Source: Nanobdellota archaeon (GTDB lineage: Archaea > Nanoarchaeota > Nanoarchaeia > Parvarchaeales > Parvarchaeaceae). From it: a DNA stretch of 37,078 nt. Shown piece by piece: positions 15,275 to 22,987 of this stretch. The notes under the pieces were generated by a model. That model saw only the letters and a program-made list of their open reading frames with translations. It had not been told where the DNA came from and searched no databases. The stretch is taken from assembly GCA_021852135.1 (NCBI GenBank), contig JAJZOB010000017.1, positions 1 to 37,078 of the forward strand, written 5' to 3'. The first letter of the stretch is position 1. The number at the start of each line of letters is the position of its first letter. Position numbers and translations under genes: made by a program.

Positions 15275-16123
15275 TTATTTTTTATTGGAAACTATTATAG
15301 ATGAGGAAGCTACCTCTATTTTATTTTTATGAAGATAATCAAGTATAGCCGAGCTTATCTCGCTTTGCGTCTTCTTTCTTTCCCATAAGTTTGTTATATA
15401 CCTTAGATTTATTTTTATGTAATTATCATTGAAGGATACAAAAACCGTTGGCCGTATGTCTCCTCTGGATATAAAGTACTCTTTCTTTAGTTTTTCATAG
15501 TCTTTTTCTGCTCCCTTAAGAAATTTTTCTGTTTTCCCTTCCGCTATTTTCTTTATGTTATTGGATATTTTCTTATAGTCTGATTCAAATAGTATCGGTA
15601 TAGTTATATTATCCCAGATATACTCAAAGCTCTTTGAAAAGTTTATTACGTCTTCACTCATTATCTTATTGTTTGGTATCTCAACTATCCTTCCAGTATA
15701 AAGATCGCCCTCTACCCAGTCATTTATTTCCATTATAGTTATAAAAAACATATTTATGTCTATTATGTCACCTTCTTCCGTTCCTATTTTTATTCTATCG
15801 CCAACTTTAACTGGCCTCATTAGAAGAATTATTATCCATGCAAGAAAACTTGTCAATGGATCTCGTAATGAGAAAGCCACCCCTGCAGAAAAAAGACCGG
15901 CAGACAATGCGACTATGCTACTGTTATTTACAAATATTGAAATGATTATGACAAAGTCGATAAAAAGAATGATAATTGCTAATATCTTCTTTAGATTATA
16001 TCTTTGTTTAATATCGCTTATTCTAGTTATAAACTTTGATATAAGATAGTATACGCAATACGAAACTAAAGTTATCACCAATAATTCAGAAACTAGGTAT
16101 ATTGCATTAAATGGTATAACCAT
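15275..16123 (-). CDS. MscS-family mechanosensitive channel
   Basis: A 282-residue small-conductance mechanosensitive channel that releases solutes under hypo-osmotic stress. Three membrane helices occupy residues about 5-110, with the glycine/alanine-rich pore helix as AGLFSAGVAFSLRDPL. The conserved RPVKVGDRIKIGTEEGDI begins the cytoplasmic beta domain, followed by VEIPNNKIM and an alpha/beta C-terminal domain. The length is normal for the smallest MscS proteins. It converges with the pilin-like gene 20 bases away. Confidence 0.92.
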   Translation of the reverse strand: MVIPFNAIYLVSELLVITLVSYCVYYLISKFITRISDIKQRYNLKKILAIIILFIDFVIIISIFVNNSSIVALSAGLFSAGVAFSLRDPLTSFLAWIIILLMRPVKVGDRIKIGTEEGDIIDINMFFITIMEINDWVEGDLYTGRIVEIPNNKIMSEDVINFSKSFEYIWDNITIPILFESDYKKISNNIKKIAEGKTEKFLKGAEKDYEKLKKEYFISRGDIRPTVFVSFNDNYIKINLRYITNLWERKKTQSEISSAILDYLHKNKIEVASSSIIVSNKK

Positions 16124-16174
16124 AACTAGTTCTAAAAGATATCTCTGATTTATATATTTTTTATTAAGTCAAAA

Positions 16175-16366
16175 TTATGGCAGACTGTTATTTATTGAAG
16201 TTGCATTGGGAGAAGAATGGATAAGACTTGTTAGAGGCGAGAATATGCCGCTCTTTAACAGGAAAAGGAGAATTACCAGCAACGCTAGAGCTATCACTAT
16301 GATGATTATTATAGTTATGCCCAGTTCCATACCTTTATTGTTAATGTGCATAGATTTCAATGTCAT
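16175..16366 (-). CDS. Mini pilin-like protein, 63 aa
   Basis: A very short protein with a class III-like leader: NNKGMELG followed by roughly 22 Ile/Leu/Ala/Val residues, then a 25-residue Ser/Asn-rich outer tail. That is a prepilin N-terminus with almost no globular head, as in some archaeal minor pilins and archaellin-related subunits. Start at ATG 16366 or ATG 16351 (codon 6); the second gives a leader of more usual length. It lies alone between mscS and thrS. Confidence 0.55.
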   Translation of the reverse strand: MTLKSMHINNKGMELGITIIIIIVIALALLVILLFLLKSGIFSPLTSLIHSSPNATSINNSLP

Positions 16367-16507
16367 TTAATACATTAATATTTTAATTACTAGGTATGAA
16401 GCTCCAAAAAGTAGGTATTTTGTAAGTATCCTACGGGGGTGTTATCCCTATAGAATTGCAAAGTTTGCCCAAAATAGTTATTAATATACTAAAAACCAGA
16501 AAAATTA
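16367..16507. promoter_or_regulatory. Divergent gap before thrS, with TATA box
   Basis: ttattaatat (16478-16487) is centred 25 bases before ATG 16508, so thrS is predicted to be leaderless. Farther up, gtagg (near 16411) and cctac (near 16430) can form a short hairpin, but it would lie upstream of the predicted transcript. I see no leader-based control. Confidence 0.45.
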
Positions 16508-18415
16508 ATGAAAATTGTATACAACGGAAAGGAAAGAGAGTTCAAAGATGGGGAAAAAGCCATAGACATAGCCAAGGAATTAAATGCTCCTAATGACATA
16601 ATTGTGGCGGAGATAAACGGCAGGCTAATAGATTTGTCCGCAGAGGTAAAAGAGGACGGAGAGATAAAATTCTTTACATTCAAAGATAAGACTGGCAAAA
16701 AGGTATTCTGGCATTCCTCCGCGCATGTGCTTGCAACTGCTGTAAAGAGGCTTTATCCTGAAGCCGTACTGGGTATTGGCCCGGCAATAGATGAGGGTTT
16801 CTACTATGATATTTATAACCTTAAAGTGGGTGACAACGACCTTGAAAAGATAGAAAAAGAAATAGAAAAGATAACAAAAGAGAACTTTGTTTTTGAAAGA
16901 AAGGACATATCAAAAGAAGAGGCGAAAGAGCTGTTAAAAGACAACAAATTCAAACTGGAAATAATCGAAGGAGTAAACGGAAATCTAAGTATATACAAAG
17001 ACGGTGAATTCTATGATCTATGCCGTGGTCCGCATATACCCTCTACAGGTTACATAGGTGCAGTAAAACTTTTGAAGGTTTCAGGAGCTTACTGGAAAGG
17101 AGACAGCAAAAGAGAGGTAATGACCAGAATCTACGGAATCAGTTTTCCATCCAAAAAGGAATTGGAGGAATACTTAAAGGTATTGGAAGAAAGAAAAGAG
17201 CATGATCACAAAAAGATAGGAAAAGATCTGGATCTTTTTGAGTTTTCCGAGCTTTCACCTGGCTCACCCTTCTTTACTCCAAAAGGAACGGTAATCTACA
17301 ATGAGCTTCTGAAATTCGCCAGAGAACTGGACAAAAAATATGAATACAGCGAGGTAATAACTCCATTGATTGCAAAAATAGACCTCTGGAAAATAAGCGG
17401 GCATTTTGACAAATACAGGGAAAACATGTTCAAGGTTACACCTTTTGAATCAGATGAAGAGTATGGGCTTAAACCCATGAATTGTCCTTTTTCCGCTTTA
17501 TTGTTTAAATCAAAGACAAGAAGCTACAGAGATTTACCAATGAGACTAGCAGATTATGGATTTCTGCACAGATACGAACTTGAAGGCACACTTGACGGCC
17601 TGCTAAGAACAAGATTAATGGAGCAGAATGATTCCCATGTCTACGTTACTGAAGAACAGATAGAAAGCGAGATACTTAGGATGTTTGATATAATGGATGA
17701 TACTTACAAGCCGTTTAACTTCAAACCGATCATGAAGCTTGCAACAAGACCTGAAAAAAGAATAGGTGAAGATGCGCTTTGGGACAAGGCAGAAAGCATA
17801 CTTAAAGACAGTTTGGAAAAGAGAGGTTACAAATACGAAATAAAGGAGGGAGATGGCGCATTCTACGGGCCTAAAATTGACATTTATGTGCTTGATTTCA
17901 GTGGCAGAGTTGAAGACGCCTACGCAGTATCAACTATACAGTTGGATTTCAATCTTGCAGTAAGGTTTGACGCAAAGTATGTTGGAAATGACAATAAAGA
18001 ACATTTCCCAATAGTTATACACCGCTCGATAATGGGTACAATTGGAAGATTTATGGGCATAATACTAGAGAACTCAAAGGGGGAACTTCCCGTGTGGCTT
18101 TCCCCTGTGCAAGTTAAAGTGCTTACTATAACTGAAAGAAACAACAAATATGCAGAAGAAGTCGTTAAAAAACTGAAAGAGAATGACATACGGGTAGAAA
18201 GCGATACTGAGAATGGCACACTTGATTATAGAATAAGAAAAGCACAGCTTGAAAAAGTTCCTTTTGTAATTGTCATAGGGGATAAAGAAGAAGAGAAGAA
18301 AACGATAGCTGTCAGAAACAGAAGGGGGAAAACAAAATACAATGTAGACATAACTGAATTCATAAATGATCTTTTAAATAATATAAAAAATAGAATAGAA
18401 TATGAAGAAAAATGA
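16508..18415 (+). CDS. thrS: Threonyl-tRNA synthetase, bacterial type
   Basis: A 635-residue class II synthetase charging tRNA-Thr. An N-terminal TGS domain (1-60) is followed by the bacterial/eukaryotic editing domain with HSSAH (H69, H73) and DLCRGPH (C172, H176), then the catalytic core with zinc ligands C326, H377 and H505 and an anticodon-binding C-terminal domain. Most archaea instead use a DTD-like editing domain, so this copy is bacterial in type and probably acquired. The segment after the zinc Cys reads NCPFS instead of NCPGH, a local change in a highly conserved place. The end overlaps the HPP gene by 14 bases. Confidence 0.95.
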   Translation: MKIVYNGKEREFKDGEKAIDIAKELNAPNDIIVAEINGRLIDLSAEVKEDGEIKFFTFKDKTGKKVFWHSSAHVLATAVKRLYPEAVLGIGPAIDEGFYYDIYNLKVGDNDLEKIEKEIEKITKENFVFERKDISKEEAKELLKDNKFKLEIIEGVNGNLSIYKDGEFYDLCRGPHIPSTGYIGAVKLLKVSGAYWKGDSKREVMTRIYGISFPSKKELEEYLKVLEERKEHDHKKIGKDLDLFEFSELSPGSPFFTPKGTVIYNELLKFARELDKKYEYSEVITPLIAKIDLWKISGHFDKYRENMFKVTPFESDEEYGLKPMNCPFSALLFKSKTRSYRDLPMRLADYGFLHRYELEGTLDGLLRTRLMEQNDSHVYVTEEQIESEILRMFDIMDDTYKPFNFKPIMKLATRPEKRIGEDALWDKAESILKDSLEKRGYKYEIKEGDGAFYGPKIDIYVLDFSGRVEDAYAVSTIQLDFNLAVRFDAKYVGNDNKEHFPIVIHRSIMGTIGRFMGIILENSKGELPVWLSPVQVKVLTITERNNKYAEEVVKKLKENDIRVESDTENGTLDYRIRKAQLEKVPFVIVIGDKEEEKKTIAVRNRRGKTKYNVDITEFINDLLNNIKNRIEYEEK

Positions 18416-18944
18416 ACTCAGTCATAGAGAATATAAAAAATTAAAACACAAATCCAATAGAAATAACATTTTCATACCATTAATTGCTACTTCCTTTGTA
18501 GTTGTACTTCTGATTTTTATACTACATGAAATAAATTTTGACATACGGGAAATAAGCGGGGCTTCTGCATTGATTTTTACTTCTTTCGCAAGCAGCGCAT
18601 TTATTTTATTTTTAATGCCATATTCAAAGGCTGCAAAGAAAACAAGGTTTGTTAAAAGTTACATTATTGCAGGCTTTTTCGGATATTTTGGCTTCTTTCT
18701 TTCCAAGTTTATAAATTTTTACCTTATGACAGGAATAATTATCTTCATAGTATCCTTTTTACTGTTCGAAACCGACAGTGAGCACCCCCCAGCAATTGGC
18801 ATAGCAGTAGCTTTTATGATTTTTAAAATACCCCTCTATGGAATATTTACGCTTATAGCAGGAGTCATTATTTTAGTTGCAGCTAAATATATAATGCAAA
18901 AAGCCGGAATTCTAAGCAGGGCAAGCGAATTTAGAGTCAAGTAA
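18402..18944 (+). CDS. HPP-family integral membrane protein
   Basis: A 180-residue membrane protein with a basic N-terminal tail and about five hydrophobic helices. The segment DSEHPPAIGIAVAF carries the HPP motif that names the family, and ASSAFILFLMP fits the earlier conserved helix. Plant and bacterial relatives transport nitrite, but the substrate here is unknown. Its ATG lies inside the end of thrS (14-base overlap), so the two are co-transcribed. A 64-base gap separates it from the convergent TusA-like gene. Confidence 0.8.
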   Translation: MKKNELSHREYKKLKHKSNRNNIFIPLIATSFVVVLLIFILHEINFDIREISGASALIFTSFASSAFILFLMPYSKAAKKTRFVKSYIIAGFFGYFGFFLSKFINFYLMTGIIIFIVSFLLFETDSEHPPAIGIAVAFMIFKIPLYGIFTLIAGVIILVAAKYIMQKAGILSRASEFRVK

Positions 18945-19008
18945 AATTAAGACTTTAAAAGAATGCTATTGATTCAATAATCCAGCAAAGAAACTTTCAT
19001 TTGAAAAT

Positions 19009-19239
19009 TTAATTTTTTATCAAAACGATATAAGCTGGTTTAACATCTGCGTGTATCTCCAAAGAAAACCCTCTCTGCTCAGCAACAGATTTTATGGAAT
19101 CAACCAAAGAAGGATCAAAATCGTTAAATAAGATTTTTACAGCTTCGCCGCTTTTCAATTGCTTGGAAAAAGTGTACGCCATTAATAAAACAAAATAATA
19201 GGAAGAACCAACAGAAAGAACTGTTTTAGTAATATTCAT
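19009..19239 (-). CDS. TusA-like small protein lacking the catalytic cysteine
   Basis: A 76-residue protein with the beta-alpha-beta-alpha-beta-beta outline of TusA/SirA sulfur carriers: helix AYTFSKQLKSGEAVKILFND, then DSIKSVAEQRGFSLE and a last strand AYIVLIKN. The CPxP site expected near residues 12-15 reads SSYY, so the sulfur-carrying Cys is absent. Its ATG overlaps the stop of the DsrE-like gene in ATGA. I infer a TusA fold from pattern and from its neighbour; the function is probably not ordinary sulfur transfer. Confidence 0.55.
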   Translation of the reverse strand: MNITKTVLSVGSSYYFVLLMAYTFSKQLKSGEAVKILFNDFDPSLVDSIKSVAEQRGFSLEIHADVKPAYIVLIKN

Positions 19240-19658
19240 ACAGTCAAGAAAAGATAGTCCTTGTCGTTTTTAAGCTTATTGAATATTTCGACGCCATTGA
19301 CCTTTCCATCGATTATATCAAAGAATTCAAGTTCACCGAATTTCTTTTTAAATATTTCTACGCATGGCTGACACAAATAGATCTTTAGTTTACCTGATTG
19401 TTTTGCCATAGTAATTATTTTTAACCAGTCAGGAAACTCACCAGAATCCCAAATGTCTAGTATTGCTTTAGCATATTCATTTTCCATATCAGATTTTGGA
19501 AATTTATTGTAGAAATTTTTAGTCATGGCAAGAACAGAAGCTCCGTTAAATATAATTTCTGTATCAACATTGGTATTGCTTGAACCAGTAAGTATAGCTT
19601 GCATGCTGTAAAAAGACTCTACAGAATACTTTGTTACGAAGATTATTACCTTTTCCAT
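19236..19658 (-). CDS. DsrE/peroxiredoxin-like family protein with CQPC
   Basis: A 140-residue cytosolic protein resembling the DsrE/DsrF-like (peroxiredoxin-like, DsrE2-type) group. It starts KVIIFVTKYSVESFYSMQAIL, with a central helix, and has LKIYLCQPCVEIF near residues 91-103, giving a C96-C99 pair at the place where DsrE-type proteins carry their active cysteine. Relatives handle sulfur transfer with TusA. It is transcribed first, with the TusA-like gene overlapping by 4 bases. The pair is typical in make-up but here the partner lacks its cysteine. Confidence 0.65.
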   Translation of the reverse strand: MEKVIIFVTKYSVESFYSMQAILTGSSNTNVDTEIIFNGASVLAMTKNFYNKFPKSDMENEYAKAILDIWDSGEFPDWLKIITMAKQSGKLKIYLCQPCVEIFKKKFGELEFFDIIDGKVNGVEIFNKLKNDKDYLFLTV

Positions 19659-19767
19659 TTAAGAATTAATATTTTTTTATATTTAAATGTGACCTTAATA
19701 TCAAAAGAGGATTCTAACTAAACATTTTTCGATACTGTTTTTCTGTCTTCTTGAAAAATATAAAAAG

Positions 19768-19851
19768 CGCTCAGGGAGGGATTCGGACCCTCAAGGGATT
19801 GCTCCCATAAGCTCTCCAGGCTTACGCGATGCCAGGTTACGCAACCTGAGC
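19768..19851 (-). tRNA. tRNA-Ser (anticodon GGA)
   Basis: An 84-base class II tRNA on the minus strand. Acceptor GCTCAGG pairs with CCTGAGC; the discriminator is G, as needed for serine. The anticodon stem TAAGC/GCTTA encloses loop CTGGAGA (anticodon GGA), the long variable arm is GGGAGCAATCCC, and the T arm is GAGGG-TCCGAAT-CCCTC. The T loop starts TC instead of TT, so position 55, nearly always U, is C. A T-run after the gene (cttttt) may end transcription. No CCA is encoded. Confidence 0.93.
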
Positions 19852-19930
19852 TTAAAGCATTATATATAATTTAGAATAACTTATAAATACCTATCACAAA
19901 ATATTTAACCTCTGAAATCTCATAATAATC

Positions 19931-20203
19931 ATGGAAGAATGGTATAAGCACCAGCAAGGTAAAGCTGTAAAAGAAGTAAAGTTCAACGGCTATGAAGTAA
20001 AGTACGTGAAGAAAGAAGAACATGAAGATTTCCAGCCAAGAAACGAAAAACTACCTGTAAACATAGACAAAGAACAATTAAAGATAACCAAAAACGGAGA
20101 AAAGATAAAGGTAAGAAAAAAGGACAAGCTTGCGATAATAGAAGCAATAAAACAGGATAACATAGACAAGGTTGATGAAGTACTAAAAAGCCTAAAAAGT
20201 TGA
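19931..20203 (+). CDS. Hypothetical basic protein, 90 aa
   Basis: I do not recognise this protein. It is 90 residues long, highly charged (many Lys and Glu), without membrane segments. The N-terminal part looks like short strands (EVKFNGYEVKYVKKEE); the C-terminal third is a helix (KLAIIEAIKQDNIDKVDEVLKSL). The high charge would suit nucleic-acid or ribosome contact, but that is a guess. It converges with the phosphatase-like gene 5 bases away and begins about 80 bases from tRNA-Ser on the other strand. Confidence 0.6.
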   Translation: MEEWYKHQQGKAVKEVKFNGYEVKYVKKEEHEDFQPRNEKLPVNIDKEQLKITKNGEKIKVRKKDKLAIIEAIKQDNIDKVDEVLKSLKS

Positions 20204-20208
20204 TGTTT

Positions 20209-20619
20209 TTATTTTTCTTTGTCTAACTCTGAAATTAGTTCTTTAACCTTTTGCTGAATCTTTTCCATTATTTTTACTTTTTCTTCGATAGAACTGCCTT
20301 CCAATTCCGGAATATACCAGTGCTCCGCCTTCTCTACATAGCTTTTTGGTATAAGTATGCAGTCATTAGGATCACAGACTATTATTACTTTATCCGCATT
20401 TTTTAGTAAATCTTCGGATGGAGGCTTTGGAAACTGTCTACTTATATCAATCCCAAATCTTTCCTTCATTAATTTTATGTCTAAAGCATTTATTCCTCTG
20501 CCGACTGAACTGCCTGCTGCACTTATAGCTTTGTGCTTTTTAGTAAGGTTATTAAAAAAAGCTTCTGCCACTTGACTTCTGCCATTGTTATATTTGCAGA
20601 TAAAAAGAACAAACGCCAT
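20209..20619 (-). CDS. Low-molecular-weight phosphatase/arsenate-reductase-like protein
   Basis: A 136-residue member of the LMW protein-tyrosine-phosphatase/ArsC fold. The N-terminal FICKYNNGRSQVAEAFF holds the Cx5R loop (C8, R14). VIIVCDPNDC has the spaced cysteine pair found in thioredoxin-linked arsenate reductases, which argues for reductase over phosphatase. The usual HWxxPDP appears as EHWYIPELEG, so the acid position is altered. The gene starts 12 bases after the roadblock gene and is the last member of the seven-gene minus-strand operon, where it could dephosphorylate or reduce a partner. Confidence 0.75.
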   Translation of the reverse strand: MAFVLFICKYNNGRSQVAEAFFNNLTKKHKAISAAGSSVGRGINALDIKLMKERFGIDISRQFPKPPSEDLLKNADKVIIVCDPNDCILIPKSYVEKAEHWYIPELEGSSIEEKVKIMEKIQQKVKELISELDKEK

Positions 20620-20631
20620 TTAAGTTCCAGA

Positions 20632-21006
20632 TTACTGCTTCATTATTCCTGCTATTTCATTTGAAGCTTTAGAGGATTCCAGAAGAATCAAACCATAATT
20701 TGTGTTAGGATCAATCATTATCGTAAGTATTGCATCTGTCCCTGCCTGTACTGCTACTACCCTTATATCCTTTGACTCTGCAACTACTCTTTCTAGAGTA
20801 TTCTTTGCACCCAAAGACTTGATGGCTGTTTCTGCTGAACCTACCATTGAAGCAAGCATTGCTGCAAAGGTATTTGGATCTACATCCTCTGGCATTAAAG
20901 AAACCATCGGCAAACCATTAGCTGATATAACAGCCGATGCTTTTATCCCTCCAACTGTACTTAATCTTTGTAAAACGCTTTTTAATTGTTCTGATTTTGT
21001 AGCCAT
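20632..21006 (-). CDS. Roadblock/LC7-domain protein (MglB-like)
   Basis: A 124-residue roadblock/LC7 protein. A helix with LKSVLQRLSTVGGIKASAVISANGLPMVS, a second helix FAAMLASMVGSAETAIKSL and the strands IRVVAVQAGTDAILTIMI and YGLILLES follow the family outline at full length. Roadblock proteins such as MglB and CvnB dimerise and act as GTPase-activating or scaffold proteins for small GTPases. Exactly such a GTPase is encoded 30 bases upstream in the same operon, so a GTPase-regulator pair is likely. Confidence 0.92.
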   Translation of the reverse strand: MATKSEQLKSVLQRLSTVGGIKASAVISANGLPMVSLMPEDVDPNTFAAMLASMVGSAETAIKSLGAKNTLERVVAESKDIRVVAVQAGTDAILTIMIDPNTNYGLILLESSKASNEIAGIMKQ

Positions 21007-21036
21007 ATGTAATTTACGATTTTCTTATTTAAATAA

Positions 21037-22281
21037 TTATGTTAACTGCTTAAATAAAGCAGATAACGCCTCGTTTATTCCCGCCTCCTTTAATTTTGTT
21101 GGCTCGTTTGGATCTACTTTCGATAGGTCCTCAGCAACCGTCTGTACCAGTATTATTGCAGAATCCAAGTGCAGCTTTTCTCTTATTTCCTCCTTTTTAA
21201 GTGCACCATTAAGATCCGCTTTATTTGCAATCACTACTACAGGTAAACCATAAGTTTCTGTTTTCCTAAGCATTTCAACTGCTCTAGGAAATTGCTCAGG
21301 TTTAGTTGAATCCACTACAAGGAACACTCCAATGGCTTCTCCGCCGAGCATTTTAAGCAAAGGATCAAACCTTTCCTGCCCAGGTGTTCCAAACAAATCT
21401 GCGCGATAACCCTGAAAATCTACTGTTCCATGGTCTAAAGCTATCGTTCCGCCAAGTTTATCTACACTGACAGCGTTCTTAGAAGCACTATGTATGAACG
21501 AACTTTTACCTGCATCCGTTGGCCCTGTAACTAGAATCTTAGGGAAGTAAACTTTTATTCCGCCAGGTTTTATTGCCTTGAATAGAACAGATGAAAATGT
21601 CTGCTGTTTCTCTTCAACCCAATCGCACTTTAATACCGCAAAATACTGCCCAAAAATCACACGTTTTTCTATTCCTTTGACCTCTATCGTGGAATTAACA
21701 TTTGAAAGCAGTTTATCTACGTTTTGTTTTTCATAGCCCCAATCTGTGAAAAGAAGCACTGCTGCTGAGTCACTGCTTACAATTTCCTGTTTTATATCAT
21801 TCATGAATGAAGCGGCAAATGAAAAGTCGAAGAAATCGGCAAGCAATGAAAATGAGTCTATTACAAGCAGACCATATCCATTACCAATTTCCTTGATAAC
21901 CTTTGTCTTTACTTCTTCCTTATCATAAGGGTTACTTATAACTTTTATGTGGTCCGTTTCGTCGGATTTTATGCCGGTTATCCCACTATAAGCATCTATT
22001 ATAAATAGATTGTCATTAGCTGGAAAATCGTATTCCTTCATGTCTGTAAGATAAGACTGTGGAGAGGTTCTATTCAGAAAAACAAGAACTTTTACTCCAG
22101 AGGTTATATTCTTATGTATTATTTGATATCCAAATACTTCATTTCCCACCGATGGTGAAGCAGATATCAATACAATCTTTTTTGAAGGTATGCCTTTAAG
22201 CTGTTCGTCCAATTTAGCTATCCCAAAGTAAGGATCAAAATCCTTATCAGATACTCCGTCCAATCCTTTAAACTCTGCCAT
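21037..22281 (-). CDS. Fusion of a KaiC/RecA-like pseudo-ATPase with a COG2229/MglA-type small GTPase
   Basis: A 414-residue two-part protein. Residues 18-235 resemble KaiC/RadA: FGIAKLDEQLKG, a position where the Walker A should be that reads SPSVGNEVF (no GK[TS]), and a Walker B-like YGLLVIDSFSLL. Residues 240-414 form a small GTPase: P-loop GPTDAGKSS (253-261), LGGTIALDHGTVDF switch region, DLFGTPGQERF G3 (D295-Q302), and NKAD G4 (353-356). The GTPGQERF signature marks the COG2229 group with bacterial MglA and CvnD. So the GTPase should work, while the KaiC part probably does not hydrolyse ATP. It sits between a second KaiC-like gene and a roadblock gene. Confidence 0.87.
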   Translation of the reverse strand: MAEFKGLDGVSDKDFDPYFGIAKLDEQLKGIPSKKIVLISASPSVGNEVFGYQIIHKNITSGVKVLVFLNRTSPQSYLTDMKEYDFPANDNLFIIDAYSGITGIKSDETDHIKVISNPYDKEEVKTKVIKEIGNGYGLLVIDSFSLLADFFDFSFAASFMNDIKQEIVSSDSAAVLLFTDWGYEKQNVDKLLSNVNSTIEVKGIEKRVIFGQYFAVLKCDWVEEKQQTFSSVLFKAIKPGGIKVYFPKILVTGPTDAGKSSFIHSASKNAVSVDKLGGTIALDHGTVDFQGYRADLFGTPGQERFDPLLKMLGGEAIGVFLVVDSTKPEQFPRAVEMLRKTETYGLPVVVIANKADLNGALKKEEIREKLHLDSAIILVQTVAEDLSKVDPNEPTKLKEAGINEALSALFKQLT

Positions 22282-22317
22282 ATAATAAGATTATGGTGAT
22301 TATTGCTTTTAAATATA

Positions 22318-22986
22318 TCATTCAAGCTCTTTAAACTCAAGCACTTCCTTGCTTGTACCAGAAAGCCTGAAATACCTTTTGCCATCTTCTAGCTTTAGAT
22401 CTATTATTGCATCCGAGAGGTTTTTTATAGTTTCTATAACTTCTGGAGGATGCATAGCAATATCAATTGAAAATAAGGTAGTTATACCTGCCAATTTGGC
22501 TTTGCCGCAAACAAACTGGAGAAATCTGTATACCGTTACAGGATTGTTGTATATCAATAGATTTGAAAGATTGTCAAATATGTTTATTACCGGCTTTGCA
22601 TCCTTTACAAAATCGCTGTTTGTGCTTGACAAGGAAACGGATAAACCTGTTAAATCCAAAGGCCCATTCAATATTTTTGCGTAGGAATTGTCGGTAGCAC
22701 TGGGCGAGTTTGTCCTGCTAAAATCATCCAATATCTTAAAGTCCTCTCCAAGGTAAGGAGTTATGTTTATCCCCCTGGAATTAAATTCATTTATTAAGTC
22801 GGAGTATGACTTAGAGGTTAATACATAGACTATCGCATTTTTTGATGAAAGGGCCGATTGAACAACTTTGTATATAAACTGCTCTTTTCCGGATTCTTTG
22901 TTTCCAAAAATAGAATACACTTTCCTGTAATCCAAACCATTGGTAAGCTCATCAAAATTCTTAAAACCAGTTTTTATTCCTTCCAT
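22318..22986 (-). CDS. KaiC-like RecA-fold protein with altered Walker A
   Basis: A 222-residue single RecA/KaiC-like domain. IKTGFKNFDELTNGL is the usual N-terminal KaiC opening; the Walker A place reads GNKESGKE (28-35), with GK kept but Glu instead of Ser/Thr, so magnesium binding would be impaired. VINIFDNLSNLLIY is in the Walker B position, followed by a helix and TTLFSIDIAM. It is separated by 1 base from the unknown gene before it and by 36 from the KaiC-GTPase fusion after it. It may pair with the pseudo-KaiC part of the fusion. Confidence 0.75.
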   Translation of the reverse strand: MEGIKTGFKNFDELTNGLDYRKVYSIFGNKESGKEQFIYKVVQSALSSKNAIVYVLTSKSYSDLINEFNSRGINITPYLGEDFKILDDFSRTNSPSATDNSYAKILNGPLDLTGLSVSLSSTNSDFVKDAKPVINIFDNLSNLLIYNNPVTVYRFLQFVCGKAKLAGITTLFSIDIAMHPPEVIETIKNLSDAIIDLKLEDGKRYFRLSGTSKEVLEFKELE

Positions 22987-22987
22987 A

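Noticed and set aside
16395..16450. Leader-type control (T-box-like) of thrS
   Set aside because: T-boxes are bacterial, the short hairpin lies upstream of the predicted transcript start, and no tRNA-like features are present.
5558..19851. Split or intron-containing tRNAs
   Set aside because: All three tRNAs fold as complete cloverleaves with no insert next to the anticodon.
20702..21253. 183-codon open frame on the plus strand opposite the roadblock and GTPase genes
   Set aside because: It spans the gap between two clear genes on the other strand and has a Ser/Thr/Ala-rich, shadow-like composition.
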